A stretch of 64,000 nucleotides of DNA. Origin: Anaerosalibacter sp. Marseille-P3206. GTDB taxonomy: Bacteria > Bacillota > Clostridia > Tissierellales > Sporanaerobacteraceae. The translations under genes were made by a program, and so were the position numbers. Position 1 is the first letter of the stretch. Each line of letters starts with the position of its first letter. Under the pieces are notes generated by a model that was not told the origin of the DNA, ran no database searches, and worked only from the letters and a program-made list of their open reading frames with translations. The stretch spans positions 1,178,001 to 1,242,000 of the forward strand of contig NZ_FUHM01000002.1 of the NCBI RefSeq assembly GCF_900155565.1. Direction: 5' to 3'. Positions 1 through 10,108 of this stretch are shown piece by piece.

Positions 1-34
1 GCTATTCATGTAAGGGAGTAGGTTTACTTTTTTA

Positions 35-64
35 TTGATTCTTTTATATGTTTTATGTTACTAT
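35..64 (+). promoter_or_regulatory. Candidate promoter of the pantothenate operon
   Basis: TTGATT at 35-40 and TACTAT at 59-64 are separated by 18 bp and lie 53 bp before the first operon start. This is read by eye; the -10 is imperfect. Confidence 0.35.
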
Positions 65-117
65 TAATATGGCTCATATCCTTTTGGAATGGGACTATGG
101 TACAAGGAGTGAAAAAA

Positions 118-978
118 ATGAATATAGGTTTTATAGGTGCCGGAAAGGTTGGCTGTTCCTTCGGACACTACCTCAAACAGCAAGATTTACCTATTGTTGG
201 CTACTATAGCCGAAGTAAATCTTCATCTTTTTATGCCGCAAACCTAACTAGAAGCTCACCTCTTAACTTTGATGAGCTAACCAAAAAATCTGATTATATC
301 TTTATAACAACACCAGATGATGTAATTAGCAGCATATGGAGGCAAATGCTTAAATATGATTTAGAAGGAAAATTCATATTCCATATGAGTGGCTGTTTAT
401 CTTCTAGTGTATTTAAAGGTTATAAAGATAAAAATGCACACTGCTATTCCCTTCATCCATTATATTCCTTCGCAGGGAAAAATTCATCAAACTTAAAAAA
501 TACTATTTTTTCAATAGAAGGTGAAAACATCGAAAAAGTAGAACCACTTCTTCAAAAAGCTAATATAAATTATTTTGTAATTGAAGAAGAAAACAAACCG
601 CTGTATCATGCATCAGCAGTATTTGTTTCTAACTATATAGTTTCACTGGCAAAGATTGCAGAAAATTTGCTCATTAAATGTGGACTGAATAAATCTCAAT
701 GTGTGAATGGAATATATCCTCTAATGGAAAGTACACTAAATAATATAAAAGAAAGTGGAATTGATAATTCACTAACAGGCCCAATAGTACGAGGAGATAT
801 ACACACTGTTGAAAAACATTTAGATAGTCTTGATGAATATGATGAAATATATAAAAGTTTGGGGACAATAGCATTGGATATTACAAAACAGCAAAAAAGC
901 TTATCAAATGATACTATTTGTGAATTGAAAAAAATACTAAGAGGTGATTGTAATGAAAAAAACTGTAGCGACATTTAA
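118..978 (+). CDS. panG: Rossmann/DUF2520 protein, probable ketopantoate reductase of the PanG type
   Basis: Protein of 286 residues with an N-terminal dinucleotide-binding fold ([10 protein letters not shown] near residue 7) and a C-terminal DUF2520-like helical domain. I chose the ATG at 118 because AAGGAGTG lies just upstream and the Rossmann strand starts at once. The frame is open further upstream, but without a ribosome site. It overlaps panB by 26 bp and heads a panB-panC-panD operon that lacks a panE. In Francisella, and by proposal in clostridia, an alternative reductase called PanG fills the ketopantoate reductase step. Position and fold fit that role, but the assignment to the exact family is from memory. 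The expected reaction is NADPH-dependent reduction of ketopantoate to pantoate in the cytoplasm. Confidence 0.75.
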   Translation: MNIGFIGAGKVGCSFGHYLKQQDLPIVGYYSRSKSSSFYAANLTRSSPLNFDELTKKSDYIFITTPDDVISSIWRQMLKYDLEGKFIFHMSGCLSSSVFKGYKDKNAHCYSLHPLYSFAGKNSSNLKNTIFSIEGENIEKVEPLLQKANINYFVIEEENKPLYHASAVFVSNYIVSLAKIAENLLIKCGLNKSQCVNGIYPLMESTLNNIKESGIDNSLTGPIVRGDIHTVEKHLDSLDEYDEIYKSLGTIALDITKQQKSLSNDTICELKKILRGDCNEKNCSDI

Positions 979-1783
979 AGATGCTAAAAATAAAAATGAA
1001 AAATTATCAATGGTAACTTCATATGACTATTCTATGGCAAAATTAGTTGATGAAGCAGGAATAGATGGTATATTAGTTGGAGACTCTTTGGGGATGGTAA
1101 CATTAGGCTATGATGACACCTTAGCTGTTACAGTAGATGATATGATTCATCATACAAAGGCAGTAAGTAGAGGTGCTAAAAACGCTTTAATCGTTGCAGA
1201 CATGCCCTTTTTGTCCTACCACATAAGTATAGAAGACAGTATCAAAAATGCCGGCAGATTGATTAAAGAAGGAAATGCACACTGTGTTAAATTAGAAGGT
1301 GGAATTGAAATTATAGACAAAGTAGAAGCAATAATAAAAGCACAAATACCTGTGATGGGACATATTGGTTTAACACCTCAATCTATTAATATGTTTGGCG
1401 GTTTTAAGGTACAAGGAAAGACTATAAATCAAATACAGAAGCTAATTGATGATGCTAAAGCTTTAGAAGAAGCAGGGGTATTTGCAATAGTTTTAGAATG
1501 CATACCTGAAAAAATAGCAAAAATAATCACAGAATGCGTATCCATACCTACTATTGGAATAGGTGCTGGAAAGTACTGTGATGGTCAAATATTGGTCGTA
1601 AATGATATGTTAGGTATGTACTCTGACTTCACTCCTAAGTTTGTAAAACAATATAAAAATTTAAAAGAAGATATAAATGAAGCAATTAATGACTATATAA
1701 CTGATGTAAAAAAGGGTACTTTCCCAGAAGAAAAACACAGTTTTAAAATAGATGAAAAAATATTAGATGAATTAAATAAATAG
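953..1783 (+). CDS. panB: 3-methyl-2-oxobutanoate hydroxymethyltransferase
   Basis: Protein of 276 residues, the normal PanB length. It transfers a hydroxymethyl group from methylene-tetrahydrofolate to alpha-ketoisovalerate, giving ketopantoate. The metal-binding region VGDSLGMV and the following VADMPFLSY block are present, as is the conserved VLECIP with the catalytic glutamate. The start is the ATG at 953, served by GAGGTG at 941-946, rather than the in-frame GTG nine bases earlier. It overlaps the end of the upstream reductase gene, so the two are probably translationally coupled. The next gene, panC, starts 12 bp after its TAG stop. Confidence 0.95.
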   Translation: MKKTVATFKDAKNKNEKLSMVTSYDYSMAKLVDEAGIDGILVGDSLGMVTLGYDDTLAVTVDDMIHHTKAVSRGAKNALIVADMPFLSYHISIEDSIKNAGRLIKEGNAHCVKLEGGIEIIDKVEAIIKAQIPVMGHIGLTPQSINMFGGFKVQGKTINQIQKLIDDAKALEEAGVFAIVLECIPEKIAKIITECVSIPTIGIGAGKYCDGQILVVNDMLGMYSDFTPKFVKQYKNLKEDINEAINDYITDVKKGTFPEEKHSFKIDEKILDELNK

Positions 1784-1795
1784 GGGGCGACAAAG

Positions 1796-2629
1796 ATGAG
1801 AGTAATTAATTCTATAGAAGAAATCAAAAAAATTAAAAGGGATAATATCTCCATAGGTTTTGTACCTACTATGGGATATCTCCATGAAGGCCATATAAGC
1901 CTTATAAAAAAAGCTAAAGAAGAAAATGACATTGTAATCACAAGCATCTTTGTCAATCCAACACAATTTGGTCCGAATGAAGATTTCGAAAAATACCCTA
2001 GAGATGAGAGTAGAGATCTTCAAAAATGTGAAGAAAATGGTTGCGATATAGTGTTCTTACCTCAAGTTGATGAGATGTATCCTGATTCTTTTCTTACCTT
2101 TGTACAAGTAGAAGAATTGGGAAAAGGACTATGTGGAAAATCTAGACCAACTCATTTTAGAGGAGTTACCACTGTTTTAACTAAGCTATTTAATATTGTT
2201 AAGCCTGATAGAGCATACTTTGGACAAAAAGATGCACAACAGCTAGTTATAGTAAAAAAGATGGTTGAAGATTTAAATATGGATGTAGAAATAATAGGCT
2301 GCCCTATAGTTAGAGAAGCAGATGGATTGGCCATTAGTTCAAGAAATACCTACTTAAGTCCAGAAGAAAGAAATGATGCATTATTCTTAAATAAATCACT
2401 AAAATTAGCAAAAAATATAATTGAAAATGGCGAAAAGAATATATCTATAATAAAAAATGAAATGGAAAAGGCAATACTATCAGGAAATAACAATGCTATT
2501 GACTATATTGAGTTTGTAGATACAAAAACATTGAACCCAGTTTCAGAAATTAAAGATAATGTACTCATTGCAATAGCTGTAAAAGTTGGTAAAACTCGAC
2601 TCATAGATAATATAGTTGTAGAATTGTAG
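1796..2629 (+). CDS. panC: Pantothenate synthetase
   Basis: Protein of 277 residues. It condenses pantoate with beta-alanine using ATP through a pantoyl-adenylate intermediate. It has the nucleotidyltransferase HIGH-type motif (YLHEGHISL), the [11 protein letters not shown] pantoate/ATP-binding block, and ISSRNTYLS in the KMSKS-like position. Length and motif order are those of an ordinary PanC. AGGGGG just before the ATG is the ribosome site. It is the third gene of the operon and panD follows after 10 bp. Confidence 0.96.
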   Translation: MRVINSIEEIKKIKRDNISIGFVPTMGYLHEGHISLIKKAKEENDIVITSIFVNPTQFGPNEDFEKYPRDESRDLQKCEENGCDIVFLPQVDEMYPDSFLTFVQVEELGKGLCGKSRPTHFRGVTTVLTKLFNIVKPDRAYFGQKDAQQLVIVKKMVEDLNMDVEIIGCPIVREADGLAISSRNTYLSPEERNDALFLNKSLKLAKNIIENGEKNISIIKNEMEKAILSGNNNAIDYIEFVDTKTLNPVSEIKDNVLIAIAVKVGKTRLIDNIVVEL

Positions 2630-2639
2630 GAGGTCAATT

Positions 2640-2987
2640 ATGCAAATAACTATGTTAAAATCAAAAATTCACAGAGCAACAGTAACTGATGCAAATCTAG
2701 ATTATGTAGGAAGTATAACCATAGATGAAAAGCTTATGAAAGAGGCAAATTTATTTGAAAATGAAAAAGTTCAAATAGTAAATATAAACAATGGAGAAAG
2801 ATTTGAAACCTACGTAATCAAGGGCCCTTCTGGAAAAGGTGATATTTGTCTAAATGGCGCCGCTGCAAGACTTGTACAGCCAAAAGATAAAATTATCATC
2901 ATGTCTTATTGCATAATTGATGAAAGTGAAGCAAAAAATTTTAGTCCTAAAGTTGTTTTTGTAGACGAAAACAATAATTCAATATAA
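2640..2987 (+). CDS. panD: Aspartate 1-decarboxylase proenzyme
   Basis: Protein of 115 residues. It decarboxylates aspartate to beta-alanine, the second substrate of PanC. PanD is made as a proenzyme that cleaves itself between Gly24 and Ser25 to make the pyruvoyl cofactor; here DYVGS places Gly24-Ser25 at exactly those positions. The substrate-binding stretch [12 protein letters not shown] is present. AGGAGG lies right before the ATG. It is the last gene of the operon; 159 bp without a gene separate it from the sigma factor. Confidence 0.96.
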   Translation: MQITMLKSKIHRATVTDANLDYVGSITIDEKLMKEANLFENEKVQIVNINNGERFETYVIKGPSGKGDICLNGAAARLVQPKDKIIIMSYCIIDESEAKNFSPKVVFVDENNNSI

Positions 2988-3057
2988 TTAGAAACAAGTA
3001 AAACCACCTCCTTTTCTATCATCTCCAACATAAATATACAAAAATTATTAATAACTT

Positions 3058-3085
3058 TTGTAACATTGAAGGTATATGATAAGAT
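3058..3085 (+). promoter_or_regulatory. Candidate promoter of the sigma factor gene
   Basis: TTGTAA at 3058-3063 and TAAGAT at 3080-3085 are spaced by 16 bp, about 60 bp upstream of the sigma gene. Overlapping alternatives (TATGAT, TATAGT) lie nearby, so the exact -10 is uncertain. Confidence 0.35.
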
Positions 3086-3146
3086 ATAGTTAAGAGCAAA
3101 GGAGATGTTTAGATGTTTATTATTTTCATGAGGAGGTGGATTTTAT

Positions 3147-3980
3147 ATGAAAGATAATAACGATCCTGTTAGAATGTACTTAAAAGAAATAGGAAAAGTC
3201 CCACTCCTTACAAAAGATGAAGAAATTCAATTAGCTAAAAGAATAGAAATGGGAGACGAATCTGCAAAAAAAATACTAGCAGAATCAAATTTGAGATTAG
3301 TAGTCAGTATAGCTAAAAAATATATAGGAAGAGGAATGTCTTTTTTAGATTTGATACAAGAGGGAAACTTAGGCCTTATAAAAGCATTGGACAAGTTTGA
3401 CTATACCAAAGGTTACAAATTCAGTACCTATGCAACTTGGTGGATACGTCAATCAATAACTAGGGCAATAGCAGATCAGGCTAGAACTATAAGAATCCCT
3501 GTCCATATGATTGAAAATATCAACAAACTTGGTAGAATAGAAAAACAGCTTGTGCAAAAACTGGGAAGGGAACCAGAACCCGAAGAAATAGCCGAGGTAA
3601 TGGATTTAGATGTGGATAAAGTTAGAGAAATAATGACAATAGCACAAAAACCCATATCATTAGAAACCCCTATTGGAGAAGAAGAAGATAGTCAACTAGG
3701 TGATTTCATAGAAGATGAACATATACAAACCCCTGTAGAAATAGCAACACATACCTTACTCCGTGAACAACTATTGGATATTTTAGAAACCTTAACCCCT
3801 AGAGAAGGAGAGGTGCTAAGATTGCGATTTGGTTTAGACGATGGGAGAACTAGAACCTTAGAAGAGGTTGGAATAAAGTTTGACGTTACAAGAGAACGAA
3901 TAAGGCAAATCGAAGCAAAAGCACTTAGAAAACTTAGACATCCCAGTAGAAGTAAAAATTTGAAAGGATATTTAGAGTGA
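3147..3980 (+). CDS. RpoD/SigA-family RNA polymerase sigma factor lacking region 1.1
   Basis: Protein of 277 residues. Region 1.2 begins at once ([11 protein letters not shown]), followed by region 2 ([17 protein letters not shown] and the -10 recognition block [13 protein letters not shown]), region 3, and the region 4 helix-turn-helix ([16 protein letters not shown]). It is clearly shorter than housekeeping SigA, which carries an N-terminal extension of about 90 residues or more, and no dnaG lies next to it. It may therefore be a second, group 2-type SigA-like factor, or the main one in a lineage that lost region 1.1. The ribosome site AGGAGGTGG precedes the ATG. It stands alone between the pan operon and the convergent trk genes. 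Confidence 0.9.
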   Translation: MKDNNDPVRMYLKEIGKVPLLTKDEEIQLAKRIEMGDESAKKILAESNLRLVVSIAKKYIGRGMSFLDLIQEGNLGLIKALDKFDYTKGYKFSTYATWWIRQSITRAIADQARTIRIPVHMIENINKLGRIEKQLVQKLGREPEPEEIAEVMDLDVDKVREIMTIAQKPISLETPIGEEEDSQLGDFIEDEHIQTPVEIATHTLLREQLLDILETLTPREGEVLRLRFGLDDGRTRTLEEVGIKFDVTRERIRQIEAKALRKLRHPSRSKNLKGYLE

Positions 3981-3988
3981 AATAAGTT

Positions 3989-4009
3989 AGGGCGACCTTT
4001 GGTCGCCCT
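3989..4009. terminator. Hairpin between convergent genes
   Basis: A perfect 9-bp stem, AGGGCGACC and GGTCGCCCT, with a TTT loop lies 8 bp after the sigma gene and before the end of trkH on the other strand. No clear T-run follows, so it may be a weak or Rho-assisted terminator. Confidence 0.5.
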
Positions 4010-4046
4010 CAAACAACTGAAATGATAATCAATTTTATTGGAAAAA

Positions 4047-5510
4047 TTAAACATTCTTTGATAATATCTCTTTTTTCCATGTCTTAGGTGCAAACAATGC
4101 AATAATCGTAAACAATTCAAGCCTTCCTAATAACATAAATACAGATAACGTCATCTTACCAAGTTTGCTAAATTGGCTATAAGTTCTGGCAGGCCCTACA
4201 AGTCCAAGACCAGGTCCAACATTTCCAAGGGTTGCAGCTACTGCCCCTGCTGAACTTTCAAAATCAATTCCTTCTAGAGAAATTACAATTGTCCCCAATA
4301 CAAATATTATAATATATAGTATAAAGAAACTTGATATGCTTGCTACCGTTTCATTTGGAACTACTTTATCTCCAGTTTTTATTGGTATAACTGCCCTAGG
4401 GTGAAATATCTTGGCAACTTCCCTTTTTATTAATTTTAATAATACCAATATCCTAATGTTTTTCATTCCTCCTCCAGTAGATCCAGCACATCCACCTACA
4501 AACATGAGTAGAAAAAGTATTCCCTTACTAAAAGTAGGCCATTTATCAAAATCCACTGTAGCATAGCCAGTAGTAGTTATAATTGAACTAACTTGAAAAA
4601 ATGAATCCCTCAAAGATAAACCTATATCATGATACATGTTCTTGTTTATATTATATGCAATCAATATAACTGCAGCAGTTATTATACCTAAATATAACCT
4701 CAGCTCTTCATCTTTTAAAACTTCTCTCCATTTACCTTTAGAAAGAGAATAATATAGTGAAAAGTTAATTCCTGATAGCATCATGAATATCCCAATCACC
4801 AAATGTATATAAGTACTATCATAAGCGCCTACGCTTGAATTCTTTACAGAAAAACCACCAGTACCTACCGTTCCAAAAGTATGAACAGCTGAATCAAATA
4901 AAGACATTCCTCCAAATAATAATAGTATTATCTCTATAAAAGTGATGATTATATATGTGGTATACAATATTTTTGCTGTATCCTTAACCCTAGGCACTAT
5001 TCTATCTGGCATAGGACCTGGACTTTCTACTTTGAAAATTTGAAAACCTCCTACTCCCAAAGTAGGTAAAATAGCAATAGTAAAAACCAATATCCCCATT
5101 CCACCAATCCAATGGGTAAAAGATCTCCAAAATAGTATTCCATTGGGAAGTGCCTCTACATTGTCAACAATTGTAGCGCCTGTTGTTGTAAAACCTGAAA
5201 CTGTTTCAAAAAATGCATCTACCCAAGATGGTATACTACCTGAAAATATAAAAGGTAGAGAACCAAAAAATGAAGCTAAAATCCAACCAAATGCAACAAT
5301 AGCCAATCCTTCTTTAGCCTTAATTCCTTTTTTATTTTTAAAACACTTACTCATTATAAGTCCAATAATTCCCGTTATTATAATGCTATATAAAAAAGCT
5401 AATTTATCTGTTTGGTTATAATATATTGCCACTAAAAGTGAAGGAATCATGAGTCCTGATTCTACTAAAAGTAAATTTCCTAATACTTTAATGATTACTC
5501 CATAATTCAC
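4047..5510 (-). CDS. trkH: TrkH/KtrB-family potassium uptake membrane subunit
   Basis: Protein of 487 residues with about ten membrane helices and four selectivity-filter loops: SGFTTTGATI, GTVGTGGFS, ITTTGYATVD and ATLGNVGPGL. It forms the potassium-conducting pore of a Trk/Ktr system gated by the neighbouring TrkA. The start is a GTG at 5510 with GGGAGGAA upstream. It overlaps the end of trkA by 23 bp, so the order of transcription is trkA then trkH. KtrB is a close relative; the length and the partner with two RCK units favour the Trk type. Confidence 0.92.
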   Translation of the reverse strand: MNYGVIIKVLGNLLLVESGLMIPSLLVAIYYNQTDKLAFLYSIIITGIIGLIMSKCFKNKKGIKAKEGLAIVAFGWILASFFGSLPFIFSGSIPSWVDAFFETVSGFTTTGATIVDNVEALPNGILFWRSFTHWIGGMGILVFTIAILPTLGVGGFQIFKVESPGPMPDRIVPRVKDTAKILYTTYIIITFIEIILLLFGGMSLFDSAVHTFGTVGTGGFSVKNSSVGAYDSTYIHLVIGIFMMLSGINFSLYYSLSKGKWREVLKDEELRLYLGIITAAVILIAYNINKNMYHDIGLSLRDSFFQVSSIITTTGYATVDFDKWPTFSKGILFLLMFVGGCAGSTGGGMKNIRILVLLKLIKREVAKIFHPRAVIPIKTGDKVVPNETVASISSFFILYIIIFVLGTIVISLEGIDFESSAGAVAATLGNVGPGLGLVGPARTYSQFSKLGKMTLSVFMLLGRLELFTIIALFAPKTWKKEILSKNV

Positions 5511-6867
5511 TTAAAATTCCTCCCTTATTAGGTTTAATCAACTTTTCAAAAGATGCCATATCAGAACTTAATGAGAAAACAACTATTCTATCTTGTGGAT
5601 AAATAACAGTATCTCCATTTGGTATAATCACTTCTCCCTTGTGAACTATTGCACCTATGATGATCCCCTTTGGTAAACCTAATTTAGATAAGGGCTTACC
5701 TACAATTGGCAAATCTTCGCTTGCAATTACCTCTGTAACTTCTCCCTGTCCTCCTAAAAGTAAAGAAACTGATACTACTTTTCCACCTCTAATAAATTTT
5801 AAAATATCACTTGCTGTAATATTTATAGGATTTAAAGCAACATCTATATTCAATTTATCAATTATATGAATATAATTTGGTCTACTAATCTTGGCAATGG
5901 TCTTACTAACTCCTGATTGCTTAGCTACTAATGCCATTAAAAGATTTTGCTCATCAAATCCTGTTGCCCCTATAAAAGCATCCATTGAAGCTAAATCTTC
6001 TTCTTCTAAAAGATTAATATCGGTTCCATCTCCATGGATTATCAAAGTTTGATCAAGCTTTTCAGCTAAATATTCACAACGGTTTTTATCTTTTTCAACA
6101 ATTGTAACATATACATTTGACTTTTCTAGTCTTTGAGCTAAATAGTATCCAATCTTTCCTCCACCAAAAATCATAACTTTTTTAGTGTGTTTTTTATCCA
6201 TATTGGTTTTAAGTCTTTCGCCTAATTTATTAATACTCTTGCTTTTACCTATTACATGAATTACATCATCTTCCATTAATTTTGTTGAACCATTGGGTAT
6301 AATTAAATCTCCATCTCTAGATATTGCTGTAATAAGCACCCCTTCTAAACCCTCTATATCCATTATTCTCTTACCTATAAAACCTTCAATACCTGCTATA
6401 TTGAAATCTACCATTGAAACTTTTCCTTTGGCAAAGTCACCAGAATAAAAATTGTAGCTTTTTAACAGATATCTCTCGATTTCAATAGCAGTAGTTAAAT
6501 CAGGATTTATAATATGGTCAATTCCCATTTCAGTTTTAACAAAATCCAATTGTTCAGTAAACTCTGGATTTCTTATTCTTGCAATGGTTTTTTTACATCC
6601 TAGTTTTTTGGCTAAAGAACAAATTAGCGTATTTGTTTCATCACTACTTGTTGCTGCAACTAGCAAGTCGTAAGTCTGGATATTAAGCTCTTTCAATCTT
6701 CCAATTTGAATTCCATTTGCTACAACAGTTAGTACATCTAAATGATCATTAATTCTTTCCAAAGTTTTAAAATTTACATCTACTAATGTTACATCAATAT
6801 TTTCATTATTCATTAGTTCAGCTAGTTTGTATCCTAGTTTACCAGCACCTACAATCATAACTTTCAT
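5488..6867 (-). CDS. trkA: Trk system potassium transporter regulatory subunit TrkA
   Basis: Protein of 459 residues with two tandem RCK units, each a Rossmann NAD-binding part (GAGKLG near residue 5, GGGKIG near residue 235) followed by a TrkA-C domain. It is a cytoplasmic ring protein that gates TrkH in response to nucleotides. I placed the start at the ATG at 6867, where GGAGTG precedes it and the first Rossmann strand begins. The frame is open upstream for 24 more codons but reads a non-homologous hydrophobic stretch. It is cotranscribed with trkH. Confidence 0.93.
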   Translation of the reverse strand: MKVMIVGAGKLGYKLAELMNNENIDVTLVDVNFKTLERINDHLDVLTVVANGIQIGRLKELNIQTYDLLVAATSSDETNTLICSLAKKLGCKKTIARIRNPEFTEQLDFVKTEMGIDHIINPDLTTAIEIERYLLKSYNFYSGDFAKGKVSMVDFNIAGIEGFIGKRIMDIEGLEGVLITAISRDGDLIIPNGSTKLMEDDVIHVIGKSKSINKLGERLKTNMDKKHTKKVMIFGGGKIGYYLAQRLEKSNVYVTIVEKDKNRCEYLAEKLDQTLIIHGDGTDINLLEEEDLASMDAFIGATGFDEQNLLMALVAKQSGVSKTIAKISRPNYIHIIDKLNIDVALNPINITASDILKFIRGGKVVSVSLLLGGQGEVTEVIASEDLPIVGKPLSKLGLPKGIIIGAIVHKGEVIIPNGDTVIYPQDRIVVFSLSSDMASFEKLIKPNKGGILSELWSNH

Positions 6868-6941
6868 TTCATATTCACTCCTATACAAATCATATAACAT
6901 TATTATAACAGCTTTAAAAATAATTAACATCCCAAACAACG

Positions 6942-6984
6942 GGGACGGTTATTTTTGTTTGAAATTAAATAAAATAACCGTCCC
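6942..6984. repeat. REP-like palindrome, GGGACGGTTATTTT type
   Basis: A 14-bp arm GGGACGGTTATTTT at 6942-6955 is exactly mirrored at 6971-6984 around a 15-nt loop. The GGGACGGTT core recurs at several other intergenic places in the window. It lies between the end of the TraB gene and trkA, both on the minus strand. Confidence 0.7.
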
Positions 6985-6993
6985 TTGTGTTCA

Positions 6994-8424
6994 CTATTTA
7001 GTTAACTGTTTAACTGTATATCCTTTATCTTTCATAGCCTTTATTATGCCAGTGTCTCCAACTAAATGACCTGCTCCTACTACTACAAAATAGGTTTCAC
7101 CATCTTCGCTATTTAAATATTCTTCAACTTTATTTGACATATTTTCATTTCTTTTATTAAAGAGCATTTTGTTGAATTCCTGATTCCCTTCTTGGTTGTT
7201 TTTTTCCATGAACTTCTCGAATTCTACCATGTCACCTTTTTTCCACATATCTAACATATACTTTATAACTTCCCCTTGAACATTTACATCAACATCATTT
7301 TCTTTAACTTCAACCAATGAACTTTCTAATAAGCTTATTTGAAGTTCATTTGACATTGAATCAAATAAGTCTGCTTGAAACTTAATTCCTTCAATTTCTA
7401 ATATCTCCTTATTTGAAAACATAGCTTTAGTCATCAAGTTAAAATCTATTCCCATAGTTGCATCAAGAGAAGCATCTTGCATATCTAATCCTTGAACTAA
7501 AAATCCTGCATACCAAGGTTTTACCTTTTCAAATTGTTTTGGATCAAGACCTGCTGCACTTATTTTCTCAACAAATGCCTTATATGTTTCAGGTGGAACA
7601 TTCTTTTCTAAAGTATTGTCATCAGTATATATAGCCTTTTCCATCATATATTGAAGTCCTTCTTGATCTCCAACAATATCAGCTTCTACTGCTAATGCAT
7701 CAGATTTGTCAAAACTTTCTAGTATACTTTCGCTAAATGGATATACACTTGAATCTGCCACATGTATTGACCCTAATACATATACACTATTTTTACCATT
7801 TGAAACTTCCCACAAAAATCCTTTTGCAGCTCTATCAGTCTTATGTATTACAAAATCATAAGCTCTAGCAAATAGTGAAAGTACCTCTTCTCTTGTACAA
7901 ACATCACTTAGTCCTAAATTGTTATTTGATTTTCCCTTTAGTATTCCATTTGAAACTATAGAATTAACTTTGTCCTTAGAATCACCTAATATACTTGGTT
8001 CACATTTGTCTATTACATTGTAGATAATAACTGCAACATCTTCCCTTGTAACAATTTCTTCTGGAAGGAACTTATCTCCCTCAACTGTAATCAATTCTAA
8101 AGCAATTGCCTTCAGTACTCCTTTATCTTCTGTATCTTTAAAAGGATTTGATGATATAGGAGTAACTTCCTTCCCTGAAAGCTTTTCATATAATGTAGTT
8201 GCAAAGTTTGCTAACTCAGATCTTGTAACCCCTTCTTTAAACTGAGAGAAATATCCCTCATCTGCTAACTCTTGAATCTCTGCTTCCATTAAATATTCTA
8301 CAGCCCAATCACTTGCAACATCTTTTGGTGTATCCTGTCCTCCATCTGCAAATGCAATACTAAAACTAGAAAAAACAATTGTTAATACTAATAATAATGA
8401 TAAAAACTTTGAATTTCTTTTCAC
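6994..8424 (-). CDS. Secreted SLH-domain protein with C-terminal TraB/GumN domain
   Basis: Protein of 476 residues. It has a signal peptide (hydrophobic core within residues 8-26, ending near AFADG), then SLH-type repeats over about residues 35-195 (TRSELANFATTLYEKLSG, TREDVAVIIYNVIDK, TREEVLSLFARAYDF). A TraB/GumN-type domain follows (FLWEVSNGKNSVYVLGSIHV through VVVGAGHLVG). SLH repeats attach proteins to the cell wall polymer. The TraB/GumN fold has conserved glycine and histidine motifs and is thought to be a metal-dependent hydrolase, with its substrate unsettled. The start is a GTG with AGAGGGG upstream. It lies 18 bp below the histidine kinase gene and could be cotranscribed with it. 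Confidence 0.85.
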   Translation of the reverse strand: MKRNSKFLSLLLVLTIVFSSFSIAFADGGQDTPKDVASDWAVEYLMEAEIQELADEGYFSQFKEGVTRSELANFATTLYEKLSGKEVTPISSNPFKDTEDKGVLKAIALELITVEGDKFLPEEIVTREDVAVIIYNVIDKCEPSILGDSKDKVNSIVSNGILKGKSNNNLGLSDVCTREEVLSLFARAYDFVIHKTDRAAKGFLWEVSNGKNSVYVLGSIHVADSSVYPFSESILESFDKSDALAVEADIVGDQEGLQYMMEKAIYTDDNTLEKNVPPETYKAFVEKISAAGLDPKQFEKVKPWYAGFLVQGLDMQDASLDATMGIDFNLMTKAMFSNKEILEIEGIKFQADLFDSMSNELQISLLESSLVEVKENDVDVNVQGEVIKYMLDMWKKGDMVEFEKFMEKNNQEGNQEFNKMLFNKRNENMSNKVEEYLNSEDGETYFVVVGAGHLVGDTGIIKAMKDKGYTVKQLTK

Positions 8425-8442
8425 TCGTTTATCCCCTCTCTT

Positions 8443-9339
8443 TTATATTTTCCACTTAATTATAATACTAAGATTACAATTATGGAATTCTAAATTTATA
8501 TCATGACCCATTTGTTCAACTAACTCCTTAGTTATGGCAAGACCAAGACCAGTATTTTCCCCACTTCTAGTCCTATCTGATGTAAAGAAACGTTCAAACA
8601 AATGGCTCACATCTTCTTCTTTTAAGTTTTCTGCATCATTTGAAAATGTGGTTATGACATGATTTTCATCTTGTTTTATTGATACAGATACATTGGCATT
8701 TCCATATCTCAATGCATTCTGTATTAAGTTTGAAAAAATCCTTCTTACTGCATTTTCATCAGCAATAACTAATGATACATTCTCATCTATATCTACAATA
8801 GGCTCTATCCCCTTATTTAGAAAATCATTATAAAAAGAGGCTAATAGATCACAAATTATATTAGATAAATTTAAGGATTTCAAGTCAAATTTATATTCCT
8901 TTGATTGAAGCCTTGATAGTTCATAAAAGCTAGAAATCAAATTTTGAAGTGATTTTGTCCTGTTTTTTACTATCTCAATATATTGATTTCTCTCTTCAAT
9001 AGAAAGTTCATCATCCATCAGCTGTATATAGCCCATTATTGATGTAAGTGGAGTTCTCAAATCATGAGAAACATTGGCAATAGCCTGTCTAAGTTCCATA
9101 TCCATCCTCTTATACTCAACTTCAGTTCTTTGTTTTTCTTCTAAGGACTTATTTATCTCTAAAATCAAATTTCCTAACTGTTTATTACAAGTAGGATTTA
9201 ATATTTTAGAACTAGTGCTAGTATTATTTATTTCATGTAGTTGATTTGTAATATTATCAATATCTCTTCTTGATAAAAAATATAAGATGGCAAATATGCT
9301 TCCTATAATTGAAATAACAATAACTATTAAAGTTTCCAT
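8443..9339 (-). CDS. Sensor histidine kinase of the first BcrAB-like module
   Basis: Protein of 298 residues with one N-terminal membrane helix, a HisKA domain (phosphorylated His in ANVSHDLRTPLTSIMGY), and an HATPase domain with N-box NLIQNALRYG and G-box GLGLAITKEL. It has almost no extracellular sensor, like kinases that sense antibiotic stress through their ABC partner or the membrane. I place the start at the ATG at 9339, behind GGAGGTGG, not at the upstream GTG. It is the last gene of the RR-ATPase-permease-kinase set. Confidence 0.9.
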   Translation of the reverse strand: METLIVIVISIIGSIFAILYFLSRRDIDNITNQLHEINNTSTSSKILNPTCNKQLGNLILEINKSLEEKQRTEVEYKRMDMELRQAIANVSHDLRTPLTSIMGYIQLMDDELSIEERNQYIEIVKNRTKSLQNLISSFYELSRLQSKEYKFDLKSLNLSNIICDLLASFYNDFLNKGIEPIVDIDENVSLVIADENAVRRIFSNLIQNALRYGNANVSVSIKQDENHVITTFSNDAENLKEEDVSHLFERFFTSDRTRSGENTGLGLAITKELVEQMGHDINLEFHNCNLSIIIKWKI

Positions 9340-9355
9340 ACTTGCCACCTCCACT

Positions 9356-10108
9356 TTACTTTACTTCTGCTTTCTTAAAATATATTAAACTTAATAACGT
9401 AAAAACTATAATATACATAACTCCTACTTTACCTGCAAAGATCAATTCATTAGTTGTTATAGGAGCTTGGTTTCCTAGTTTTTCAATAAGTTGTACTGTA
9501 ATAAGTCTTTCATAGATAAAAGAAAATTTATCTACCTTTAGTGAAACTATCCTAATAAGGGTCCTAAAAGCTACAAATATTCCCGCATAAGTAAATGCAG
9601 ATGCTGTATTGTTTTTAATGACAAAGCTCAAAAAATGGCCTACTGATATAGCTCCAATCCATAATGGAACTGCAGCTAATAATCTGAGTGCAAAATCTTT
9701 TACAATACTTAATGAAAAATCCGATCCAATTCCAAATAGTATTGCTCCACTTCCAAAATACACAGCCAATATTATAATAGCTGATATTATAGAAAGTATA
9801 ACTGAAACCATAAGTTTTGATAATACCAATTTATTTCTTGAAAACCCAAAGGAAACAACATTTTTAAGAGTCTTATTCTTTATTTCCTCTGATGTTACCA
9901 TTTCGATTATCATTGAAACTAAAAATACTGGCAATACAAGATTTTGAATCCCAAACTCAAATAACATATTATAAGACACACCGTTCGTAAAACCTATCTT
10001 AATCATTATAACTCCAAATAATGCAAAAGCAGCTACTCCTAATGTCATACCCCAAAAATATACTCTGTTAAAGTTTCTATACAATTCAGCCTTTATATAA
10101 TTACGCAT
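9356..10108 (-). CDS. ABC-2-type permease, lantibiotic/bacitracin protection (BcrB/LanE-like)
   Basis: Protein of 250 residues with six predicted membrane helices and no enzymatic domain. It pairs with the BcrA-like ATPase just upstream, whose end it overlaps by 8 bp. The start is the ATG at 10108, preceded by GGAGGTG that lies inside the ATPase gene. Such permeases expel or shield cells from membrane- or lipid-targeting peptides such as bacitracin, nisin or gallidermin. The real substrate cannot be read from sequence. Confidence 0.82.
   Translation of the reverse strand: MRNYIKAELYRNFNRVYFWGMTLGVAAFALFGVIMIKIGFTNGVSYNMLFEFGIQNLVLPVFLVSMIIEMVTSEEIKNKTLKNVVSFGFSRNKLVLSKLMVSVILSIISAIIILAVYFGSGAILFGIGSDFSLSIVKDFALRLLAAVPLWIGAISVGHFLSFVIKNNTASAFTYAGIFVAFRTLIRIVSLKVDKFSFIYERLITVQLIEKLGNQAPITTNELIFAGKVGVMYIIVFTLLSLIYFKKAEVK

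Noticed and set aside
674-974. Minus-strand frames inside panG and other long antisense frames across the window
   Set aside because: They lie wholly within well-supported genes on the other strand, have no ribosome site and encode no recognisable motif.
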